A DNA stretch of 16,693 bases, from assembly GCA_964579675.1 (NCBI GenBank), contig CAZOIA010000123.1, forward strand, positions 1 to 16,693, written 5' to 3'. The stretch comes from CAZOIA01 sp964579675 (lineage in GTDB: Bacteria > Planctomycetota > Phycisphaerae > UBA1845 > PWPN01). The position numbers and the translations under genes are program-made. The notes under the pieces were generated by a model, which was given only the letters and a program-made list of their open reading frames with translations, had not been told where the DNA came from and ran no database searches. Below, piece by piece: positions 1 through 7,800 of the stretch (position 1 is the stretch's first letter; each line of letters starts with the position of its first letter).

Positions 1-217
1 GGCACCGGCAACCGAAAGGGCCGGAAAACAGATAGGCCGCTCCTACACCACCGCGTCAGGTCTCGACTCTACCCGAGTTGGCCGCCTCCCGCTGCCGCTT
101 GCGGCTTCGCACTTCATGCCCCGTGGTCCACCTGTCAGGACATTGCCCGCCCGGCGGCCACGCTTGCGGGGAGGATTGCCGCTCCGGTATGGTCTCCTCC
201 GCAGAGCGAGATCCGGC
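1..217. other. Upstream flank of ackA, no gene recognised
   Basis: I see no convincing coding region here. The only open frames are short, arginine/proline-rich shadows typical of GC-rich DNA. A small GC hairpin (GCCGC-tt-GCGGC, 94-105) is present, but without a T-tract. No strong promoter or Shine-Dalgarno stands out before the acetate kinase start; a TATGGT hexamer at 188-193 lacks a well-spaced -35. A phosphotransacetylase gene, the usual partner of ackA, is not in this stretch but could lie beyond the window edge. Confidence 0.5.
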
Positions 218-1408
218 ATGAAGATTCTGGTGATTAACTGCGGCAGCTCCTCGATCAAGTACCGCCTGTTCGACATGCGGGCCGAGACTGAGTTGGCCCG
301 GGGTCTGATCGAGCGGATTGGCGAGCCGATCTCGGACGTCTATCACCAATGCGGCCCCATCGAGGCTCGCGTCACCGAGCCCGTTGCCGACTACGAAGCG
401 GGCGTTCGATGCCTGTTGCGCCTGCTCACCCGGGGGGGAGAGAACCCGCCGCTGGCCGGCATCGAGGAGATCAGCGCGGTCGGCCATCGGGTGGTGCACG
501 GGGGCGAGCGCTTTTACGATTCCGTCGTGATTGACGACGACGCGATCGAGGCCATCCGTAGTTACTGCGAGCTGGCCCCGCTTCACAACCCGCCCAACCT
601 GGCCGGGATCGAGGCGGCGATGCGAAACCTGCCCGACCGGCCGCACGTGGCCGTGTTCGATACCGCGTTCTTCCAGACCATGCCGCCCCACGCCTACGTA
701 TACGCGGTGCCCTACGAGTGGTATACCGAAAAGCACATCCGGCGCTATGGGTTCCATGGCACCAGCCACCGGTACGTCTCGCTGATCGCGGCCGAGCTGC
801 TGGGCCGGGCGGAACCGAACCTCGTCACCCTGCACCTCGGCAACGGGTGCAGCGTAACCGCCATTCGCCGCGGCAAGGCCATCGATCAGAGCATGGGCCT
901 GACGCCGCTGGAGGGGCTGGTGATGGGAACCCGTTGCGGCGACGTGGATCCCGCGATGGTGTTTCACCTGACCCGGCTGGGAATGGAGCTTCACGAGATC
1001 CACGACGCGATGGAAAACCGCGGCGGACTGCTGGGTATCAGCGGCGTGTCGCGGGACATACGCGACGTTTACCAGGCAGCGCAGGACGGCAACGAGCGGG
1101 CGGCGCTGGCCCTCGACGTATTCGCCTACCGGGCCAGGAAGTATCTCGGCGCGTTCGCAGCCGAGCTCGGCCAATGCGATGCGGTCGTCTTCACCGGCGG
1201 CATCGGCGAAAAGGCAGCCTTCATGCGGACTCGAATCCTCGACGGACTCGCCCCGATCGGCATCAGGCTCGACCCCCGGCGCAACGATCAGCAGCCCGTT
1301 GGCCCCTTCCGCATCTCCGCCGATGCCAGCCCCACCGAGGTCTGGGTCATCCCGACCAACGAAGAGCTGATGATCGCCCGCGACACCTGGCGGCTGATCC
1401 GAGGCTAA
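218..1408 (+). CDS. ackA: Acetate kinase
   Basis: Cytoplasmic acetate kinase (acetate + ATP to acetyl phosphate + ADP), the ATP-yielding last step of acetate fermentation with phosphotransacetylase. The 396-residue product has the usual family length. The N-terminus ILVINCGSSSIK matches signature 1, and VGHRVVHGG matches signature 2 with its substrate-binding Arg. FDTAFFQTMP carries the catalytic Asp, RRYGFHGTSHRYVS the active-site His, GTRCGDVDP the catalytic Arg, FTGGIGEKA the nucleotide-binding loop, and NEELMIARD the metal-binding Glu. All expected key residues are present, so the enzyme should be active. The frame stays open upstream to an ATG at 116. The ATG at 218 is chosen because family members begin exactly at M-K-I-L-V-x-N-C-G-S-S-S. 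The Shine-Dalgarno is weak (GAGCGAG at about 205-211). The gene converges on the glycoside hydrolase gene and has no operon partner in view. Confidence 0.97.
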   Translation: MKILVINCGSSSIKYRLFDMRAETELARGLIERIGEPISDVYHQCGPIEARVTEPVADYEAGVRCLLRLLTRGGENPPLAGIEEISAVGHRVVHGGERFYDSVVIDDDAIEAIRSYCELAPLHNPPNLAGIEAAMRNLPDRPHVAVFDTAFFQTMPPHAYVYAVPYEWYTEKHIRRYGFHGTSHRYVSLIAAELLGRAEPNLVTLHLGNGCSVTAIRRGKAIDQSMGLTPLEGLVMGTRCGDVDPAMVFHLTRLGMELHEIHDAMENRGGLLGISGVSRDIRDVYQAAQDGNERAALALDVFAYRARKYLGAFAAELGQCDAVVFTGGIGEKAAFMRTRILDGLAPIGIRLDPRRNDQQPVGPFRISADASPTEVWVIPTNEELMIARDTWRLIRG

Positions 1409-1423
1409 GCCCTTCGCAGGAGA

Positions 1424-1479
1424 GAATGCACAGTCGCCTGCTCTCTAATCGGAGGAAATGGACATCGGACTGTGCATTC
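1424..1479. repeat. Perfect 12-bp inverted repeat between convergent genes
   Basis: The arms GAATGCACAGTC (1424-1435) and GACTGTGCATTC (1468-1479) are exact reverse complements separated by 32 nt. They lie 15 nt after the ackA stop and 62 nt beyond the stop of the convergent glycoside hydrolase gene. The position fits a transcript-end structure serving both strands, but neither strand has a T-tract after the stem, and the loop is long for an intrinsic terminator. A dyad protein-binding site is the alternative. Confidence 0.6.
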
Positions 1480-1541
1480 ATGAACTAACAGCGTTGGATA
1501 CACCTGGCTTGTGGCCAGCCGAGCCCTCAGCCTGTGCGGTC

Positions 1542-4256
1542 TCAAGGAGTCCGCTTGGCCTTCCACGCAACTGAATCCGCCAATTGCCGGGCCCGTCTCG
1601 CTGGTCCTGTAAGATAAACGGGCGACCCGGCAAGCGAGACCGAGCCGTCCGGGATCTTCCTGCCCATGATGTCCACCCATTTGGCGTCGCGCTGCGAGGT
1701 AACCATCGTGCCCGCCTCATCTTCGTGATCCGACCACAGGACCACCACCGATCTTTCTTCCGTCTCGAACGCGAGACAATGTACGCCCTCGTGAAGAATC
1801 CGCTCGCGAACCATCTTCGGGCGCGATCCGAGAAGCCTGGTGAAGACTCCCAAAGCGGGGAAGACCTTGCGTGGTGTGCCTCCCTGCGCGAATAGACAGC
1901 ACTCAAAGCGCCATTCGTTTATCGGGCCGTTAGTGCCCGCATGAATGAAGGCCTTCTCGACGCCGCGCGCCAGCATGATCGTCAGGAAGCGGATTGTATA
2001 TGCGGCACAGGTCTGCTCGTCACCCAACAGGTTGGCCCATGCCCACTCCTCTTCAAAGAAGGGGCGGGCAGGAATGTCGTCGGTGCCATAGTATGAGAAC
2101 TCTGTGATCCAGATCGGCTTGGGGCCACCGTACTCGCGCATCATCTTCAGGACACCGTCCATTTCGGACAGGTACCCTTCGGGCGGGCGCTCGCCGGGAT
2201 ACATGTGCAGATTGAAGATATCCACATGCTTCAGGCATCCTGCTTCGAGTACTTCGCGGGTAAATCGATCAGGAGGTCCGGCAATGCCGCCGATGACCTT
2301 GCATCTGGGGTCTGCCGCCCGCATAGCCGAGGCTGCCTTCCGCAGCAGTTCCACATAATCGGCCGGCGTATAACGGCGCCCTGGATGCTCCCTGACGCCC
2401 TCGCCCGGTAGCGCATAGCTGGTGAAGATCGGTTCGTTCAGGAATTCCCAGACCTGGATCCGGTCCTTGTATCTCTCTACCGCCTTGGAGACGAATTCCG
2501 CCAGCTTCTCGGGGTCTTGAGGGGCCCATGCCTGACGAAGCCGTACCCCTGGATAGCCCGTCGTGGGCAGATCCGGCGAGGCCTCGGAGATCCAATCGGC
2601 TGACGGGAAGGGAGGCAGCAGTGGCAGCAGTCCCACGTCCTCCTTCAGAACCCGGTTCAACTGCTCGTCGCCCACCTCCCACCGGTACTCGCCTGGCGAG
2701 GGCTCGATGTCCTGCCACTTAAGGCTCCAGTCCCGGTACCAGGCTATGCCTGCCTTCTTTGCGAGTCGGATAAGGTAGGGCGTCGGGAAGGCGTGGTTGA
2801 TACCCAGTATGGAGTCACCATCCGGCTGGGGAGGAACAATGGCTATCCGGAGCCCTTTTGTCTCGGTTCGTCCTCCAGTTGCGCACCGCATCTCAATGTG
2901 GTAGAAACCCTTCCAGTCGCGAGGCAGTACGATCTCCCGGCGGACGGTAGAACCCGCCGGCACATCCACGGACATGCTCGGCAACGACACCTTGACATCG
3001 AAGAAATCCAGCACCGTGAACTCGATAACCACCTTGGCCGCCAGGTTTCCATGATTGTGTGCGCGCAGTAGCAAGCACGCCTGCTCACCGTACTGAAAAA
3101 CTCCGCTGGGTTGAGAGGGCTCAACACCAACTTCTATCATGTTTCGTGGGATGAACGCGGTTGGCTGCGCAGCCTTCTCGAATTGAACGGCATCAAGGTC
3201 AACGTGCACGAACTTGTCCTCAGACAGGCGTGGTCCGATGGTCACGAATGCGTATCGGTGCTTAGGTCGAAATGTAAACGAATAGCGCCGCCAGGCCGTG
3301 CTGAGGCCCACTTCGCGGCGGTAATCCTGCTGACCGGCCCGCGGTGTCGCAGATCGCACGCCCAGGGCAGCCGGCACACCTTCCCCGCTGGCCCGCATGT
3401 CGCAGGACAGCGTATAGTCTGCTCCCGGCTCGACCGGGATCCAGCCCAGGCTGGCCGCGAGCGGTCGCAACTGTGGGCGTACGACAGGTTTCAAATAGTC
3501 GAAGTGGAGAACCGGCGTCCGGTCTTTGCCGAGGGGGATTCTGAGGAACGCCTTTCCCTGGCTTCCTCCCGAGTCCTCAATGTGGCCGTGCAGACGAGCA
3601 AGGTTGCCGCCCCAGCCGACCGGATCACCCAGAGAGGACCATCCCGCCCCTCTCGCTTCGAATGAACCGTTCGGTACCAGGTTACGCGTGCCCGCCGGCG
3701 GAACAACGTTCGTGAACTCGAGCGCCTGTTGTTCCAGCTCGATGATTTGGACATCGTCCACGTAGAGGGTGCCCGGCCGGGTGAACCAGAACTGGAGCCG
3801 GCTCGTCTCTGCGACGGGGCGGGTCGCTCGGAACATCCGGCGGACGGTCTTCCATTTGCTGCCCACTGTGAAGCTTCTGTACAGGCCGCAATGCTGCCAG
3901 TTCCTCATGTCCTGCAGGGCAACCTTGACCGGATGGCCGCTCAGCCCTTCCGCTCGCATGCGGGCTGAGAACTCGTAGACCTTTTGCTTTTCGACTCCCA
4001 CCACGCCGACCTGCGCCAGCATCGCATGACTCCCTCCGGTTCGCGCCTCACATCGCGTGCATACGAGCTTTGCGCAGGAATTGCCCTTTGTCGGTGCCAC
4101 CGTCAGGGACTGGCTGACGCTGTCGTCTCCGGCAGCCGCCCACCTGACGGGCGTGCCGTCCTCGGCTTGCGTGAAGTCGCCGTTGATGACGAGATTCCGT
4201 GCAAGCGCCGCGTCATATACTAAGAGAACACAGCCGATAAGAAACAGCAGTCGCAT
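1542..4256 (-). CDS. Secreted clan GH-A glycoside hydrolase with two N-terminal CBM-like modules
   Basis: A predicted exported polysaccharide-degrading enzyme of 904 residues. Residues 1-19 (MRLLFLIGCVLLVYDAALA) form a signal peptide with cleavage likely after ALA. Two jelly-roll carbohydrate-binding-like modules follow, each opening with an N-L-V-x-N-G-[DS]-F signature (about 21-178 and 192-365). An Ig-like beta domain spans about 380-475, then comes a TIM-barrel catalytic domain (about 480-830) and a short beta-rich tail. The clan GH-A acid/base lies in WEFLNEPIF (E608) and the nucleophile in PIWITEFSYYG (E719); their 111-residue spacing suits the clan. The exact family (GH5, GH39 and relatives) and the substrate cannot be settled by eye. 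The frame is open for 34 more residues upstream. Met at 4256 is preferred because it starts the signal peptide, with a GGAGG about 12 nt before it. By eye the gene is less GC-rich than the giant genes, which might mean separate acquisition. Confidence 0.88.
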   Translation of the reverse strand: MRLLFLIGCVLLVYDAALARNLVINGDFTQAEDGTPVRWAAAGDDSVSQSLTVAPTKGNSCAKLVCTRCEARTGGSHAMLAQVGVVGVEKQKVYEFSARMRAEGLSGHPVKVALQDMRNWQHCGLYRSFTVGSKWKTVRRMFRATRPVAETSRLQFWFTRPGTLYVDDVQIIELEQQALEFTNVVPPAGTRNLVPNGSFEARGAGWSSLGDPVGWGGNLARLHGHIEDSGGSQGKAFLRIPLGKDRTPVLHFDYLKPVVRPQLRPLAASLGWIPVEPGADYTLSCDMRASGEGVPAALGVRSATPRAGQQDYRREVGLSTAWRRYSFTFRPKHRYAFVTIGPRLSEDKFVHVDLDAVQFEKAAQPTAFIPRNMIEVGVEPSQPSGVFQYGEQACLLLRAHNHGNLAAKVVIEFTVLDFFDVKVSLPSMSVDVPAGSTVRREIVLPRDWKGFYHIEMRCATGGRTETKGLRIAIVPPQPDGDSILGINHAFPTPYLIRLAKKAGIAWYRDWSLKWQDIEPSPGEYRWEVGDEQLNRVLKEDVGLLPLLPPFPSADWISEASPDLPTTGYPGVRLRQAWAPQDPEKLAEFVSKAVERYKDRIQVWEFLNEPIFTSYALPGEGVREHPGRRYTPADYVELLRKAASAMRAADPRCKVIGGIAGPPDRFTREVLEAGCLKHVDIFNLHMYPGERPPEGYLSEMDGVLKMMREYGGPKPIWITEFSYYGTDDIPARPFFEEEWAWANLLGDEQTCAAYTIRFLTIMLARGVEKAFIHAGTNGPINEWRFECCLFAQGGTPRKVFPALGVFTRLLGSRPKMVRERILHEGVHCLAFETEERSVVVLWSDHEDEAGTMVTSQRDAKWVDIMGRKIPDGSVSLAGSPVYLTGPARRARQLADSVAWKAKRTP

Positions 4257-4453
4257 AAGAGCGCCGAGCCTCCACACGCTTGTTTGATGAGTAAACACAA
4301 GGCACCCATTGCCATTCGGATCTCGCCAACGCTGACCTGCCCCCGCCGATGATACCACTTTCTATGTTAGTCCGTCTCCCCTCCGGGCAATACCTACCAA
4401 GTCCAGCCCCGGTGCTTTCCGGAAGGGTTTTGAAGCCGGGGGTGCAGGGGCCG

Positions 4454-4482
4454 TTGACGGTCATAGCCTGTCGCCCTACTAT
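4454..4482 (+). promoter_or_regulatory. Sigma70-type promoter of the small alpha/beta protein gene
   Basis: TTGACG (4454-4459) and TACTAT (4477-4482) are separated by exactly 17 bp, an optimal housekeeping-sigma spacing with good matches to both hexamers. Transcription would begin near 4490, giving a leader of about 65 nt before the start codon at 4555. The call is sequence-based; planctomycete promoter consensus is less well established than that of Proteobacteria. Confidence 0.6.
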
Positions 4483-4543
4483 CGTCGGCGGCGAGAACCG
4501 CTTTGGGTGTTCCCTGGCGAGTTTAGAGGCCGCATTCGCAAGA

Positions 4544-4549
4544 GGAGGT
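4544..4549 (+). promoter_or_regulatory. Strong ribosome binding site of the 4555 gene
   Basis: GGAGGT lies 5 nt before the ATG at 4555, within a longer purine run AAGAGGAGGT. This near-perfect Shine-Dalgarno fixes the start and argues that the short gene is really translated. Confidence 0.8.
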
Positions 4550-4554
4550 AAGTT

Positions 4555-4890
4555 ATGCGTTTCCTTCTGAGGGTCGTTATTCCCGTTGATGCCGGCAATG
4601 AAATGGTCAAAGATCCGAAGATGGCTCAGAAACTGCAGGGAATCCTCTCTGACATCAAACCGGAAGCCGTCTACTTCGGTGCAGAAAGACGACAGCGGTC
4701 TTTCCATCTGATTGTCAACATCGACGAGGCCAGCCAGATACCGAGGGTCACAGAGCCCTTCTTTCACGCATTCAGGGCGGACACTGACCTCGTTCCGATC
4801 ATGGCTCTTGAGGACCTTCAGAAGTCCGCCCCGGACATCAAGGCGGTGGTCAGGAAGTACAGCTCCGGCGGCTGTGAATCCCCAGGGTGA
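4555..4890 (+). CDS. Small conserved-type alpha/beta protein (ferredoxin-like fold predicted)
   Basis: A 111-residue cytoplasmic protein with no signal peptide or membrane segment. I do not recognise a named family, though the sequence looks like a widespread type of hypothetical protein. The pattern reads beta (RFLLRVVIPV), helix (about 15-35), beta (PEAVYFGAE), beta (FHLIVNI), helix (ASQIPRVTEPFFHAF), beta (TDLVPIM), helix (EDLQKSAPDIKAVVRKY). This is a beta-alpha-beta-beta-alpha-beta plait like that of dimeric alpha+beta-barrel proteins. A sigma70-like promoter and a strong Shine-Dalgarno precede it, which supports a real, independently expressed gene. Its last 41 bp overlap the 3' end of the convergent giant gene. 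The final residues after the KY helix (SSGGCESPG) look disordered and may simply be read-through into that overlap. No catalytic residues can be named. Confidence 0.8.
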   Translation: MRFLLRVVIPVDAGNEMVKDPKMAQKLQGILSDIKPEAVYFGAERRQRSFHLIVNIDEASQIPRVTEPFFHAFRADTDLVPIMALEDLQKSAPDIKAVVRKYSSGGCESPG

Positions 4891-7800
4891 TTCCGCCGAT
4901 GCACGCCAGCAGGGCGATCACGGGCAGCACGCCCACGACTACGCTGATCGCGCCGAGCACAACCAGGGTGACTGCCGCCGACCGGCCGTACCGGGCGATG
5001 AAATCGGCTCGGGATACGAACCGGTAGATCCCCCAGCCCACGAGCGCGATCGCCAGGACGAGCACCAGGTTCTCGATGTTGACCATGAACGGCCGGGACA
5101 CCGCGCGGGCGGTGATCTCGACCTCGCCGCGGGGCGTGGTGAACCGGTAGACGACCCCGCGCCGCGGGATCTCGACGTCGAGGCTGGCCAGGCCGGCGGG
5201 GGCGACGGGGACCGCGCCGGCAGTCAGGCCGGCAGCCTCGTCGCCGTCGCCGAAGGCAACGCCCCCAGCATATCCTCGCCTGCCGGCGCCCATCCCGAGC
5301 AACGTGCTGGCGCGCCCGGACGCCCGGTCGAGTGTGGAGGCGGACTCTCGACGACGATCGTGACCGCTGCCCGGGCCGGATCCGCCGGCCGGCCGGCGGG
5401 CGGCCAGTTCTCGCGACTTATCAGCAATCTCGGCCTGGTAGCGAAGGAGCGAGCGCTGGGCCTCAGCCCGCTTCGCCTTCTGCTCCTTCAGCCTTGCGCC
5501 CCATGTCTGGGTCCGCACGTCGGCAAACTGGCTCTGCATCTCGGGCTTCAGTGCGAGCGCGGGCGCCTGTGGCCGATCTGCTAGCTGCACACCGCTCGCG
5601 TCGAACCCGTACGCGATGCTGGGTGCACCGGTTTTGGTGGCCACGTCGAGACCCTCGATACGCTGCCGGATTTCCTTTATCTGCTGCGGCGTGGCGGTCA
5701 CGATCAACGTGTTTGTGCCCAGAGCGTTGGAGTCGAACCACTGGGTGTTGAACCTTCCGTTTACCTCGCCGGCCTGCGCCGGCTGAGTCGCCGGTGGGCT
5801 TGCAGGGGCGCTGACCGGGTAGCCGAAGTTGCTGCCCAGGTAGTTGACCGCTCCACGGGCGGGGGTGTTCCGCTGGCCGACGTAATACTCGTTCAACGTG
5901 ATGCGATTATCGACCGTGACCGTGCGATCCAGATCGCTCTGGACCCGCTCGATGTCCTTGCCCGCCTGTTCGATGACGTCGGCGTTGGTGACCAGTTCCT
6001 GCTGAAGCCTGGGGTTCGCTGCGAACCCGCTGGTCGACCTCTGCAGTGCTTCCGTTTCGACCTTGAGCTGCTTGAGGTTCTCCGCGGCCCGGATCTTGGC
6101 GAACGCACCGCCCTTGCGCATCGTCTGGGTCAGGCGCTCGGCCTGGCGGGTCTGGTAGGCGACGACGCCGGCGGCGAGATCGCCCTCCTCCTCCACCTCG
6201 CTCATCGTCCCGCCGAAATCGAACCACTTGTACGTCTCGGGCAGACACAGACGAACCTGGCTCAGCTCCACGTTCACGTTGACCGTGCGGATCAGCGGAA
6301 ACGTCAACGACGAGAGTTCACCGAGCCCCGGCAGTGTGCCGCCGTACTTGATCTCGACCTCGTAATCGAGATCGCCCGGCGCCGTCTTGACCAGCGGAAT
6401 GCGGACGTTGCGCGGCTTGTTCGCGTCGGGTACGCGGGTCGGCTTGACCGGTTCGCCGGCGACGCGTGCCGTCCAGAGCTCGGCGCCGGCCGGCAGCACA
6501 ATCTCCAGGGACTGCTCAGTGCTGTTGTCGAGCCGGTAGCTCTGGATCGCGCGGTAGGTGCCGCCTTCGTCCAGTACCAGCAGCGTCTGGGTCAATGCGA
6601 TCCGGGCCCCGACCGTCTCGACGATCGCGCGCTCCTGCGTGCGGAACTCGAGCGCGGGCGCGGCGGCATCCGGCTGGACGAGGTAGGCCTGCGTGATCCC
6701 CTGCCCGAGGATGCTCTGCAGACGCGCCCACTCCCGCTGCTTTCGCCCGAGCTCCTCGAGGCCTTGAGTCTTCTCGATCACCACTTCGTCGCGCCCGGCG
6801 CTTTCGATCAGCACGTAGCGCTGACGGGTCCGCCCCGTCTCGACCACGGGCAGCGGGACGGTGTGCACGTCCGGGGTAAGCAGTTGATCGTTCTCGACCA
6901 GCACGCGGATCTGGCCCATCAGCTTGTCCTGCAGTTCGAGCCGCACCCGCACGGGCGCGTCCGGCTCAGTCGAGACCGGCTCGATCGTCTTCTGTCTAAG
7001 CTGCGGCACGCTGATGCGCGAATCGCGGAACCGCCCCGGCAGAATGAACGACAGCTCGCGTATGCCCGCCAGTTGGACCGTGAAATCGCAAAGCACGGTT
7101 TCCTCGATGGCCCGGTCGGTGACGCGGACGTTGGTGACGGTGTAGCAGCGCACGCTCGGCGTGCGAACGGTGAGGCGTACCAGGCCCTTGTAGTCCGGTG
7201 ACTCGTAATGCAGGGCGGCGCGGGCCAGTCCCCGCTGCCCGGCATCGAGCCAGCCATAGACGCGTTTCATGAGCACCGACTCGCAGCCGGCCAGTTCCGT
7301 CAACTTGATGTTGAATGCCGGGTCCGCCTGGACAACGATGTCGCCCTCCTGCCGCTCGACGTCCAATGCCTCGATGCGGGGCAGGGCGACCTGCTCGACC
7401 TCTCCCCGCTCACCGAGCCGGCCGGTGATCACGATCGGAATCTGTCCGGTCTGACCGGCAGAGAGATAAACCGTCAGCAGCTTCTGCCCTTCGTGCTCGG
7501 TCAGCGCCCACTCGAACTTGCCGGGCGCGGTCACGCGCTCGAGTTCCAGATCCTCGGGCAGCAGGACGCGGGCGCCATACGCCAGTCGATCGCGGATATC
7601 CACGTCGATCTTCGTTTCGAGGTCCCGCTGGCGCTCACCGATGCGCAGGATCGTCTGGACGAACGCCGAGGTGCGGGCGGCCACCGGCGACACCTCGAGC
7701 GTGATCCTGAACGGCGTGGCGGCGAAGCGGTAGGCCTGGTACGGGCGAATTCCGAGCGGACTGACCTCCAACGGCGCCCGCCCGTCCTCGATCTTTGCCG

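Larger units (their letters stand above)
4257..4554. other. Divergent intergenic region between the hydrolase and the small alpha/beta protein
   Basis: About 300 bp separate two divergent starts. The plus-strand side holds a good sigma70-like promoter (4454-4482) and a strong Shine-Dalgarno for the gene at 4555. On the minus strand a TATCAT hexamer (4354-4349) could be a -10 for the hydrolase gene, but I find no matching -35, so its promoter is unresolved. No gene or RNA was recognised. Confidence 0.55.

Noticed and set aside
901..960. Cys in place of the common Ser in the acetate kinase T-R-C-G-D motif
   Set aside because: The catalytic Arg and Asp are kept, and Ser/Cys exchange there is, to my knowledge, ordinary family variation.
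56..1174. 372-codon minus-strand frame opposite acetate kinase
   Set aside because: It is fully antisense to a gene with all family motifs intact, and its composition is that of a shadow frame.
1458..1574. 38-codon mini-ORF with GGAGG just upstream, starting MDIGLCIHEL
   Set aside because: It starts in the loop of the inverted repeat, runs into the antisense of the hydrolase gene and resembles no known small protein. It could be a remnant but cannot be supported.
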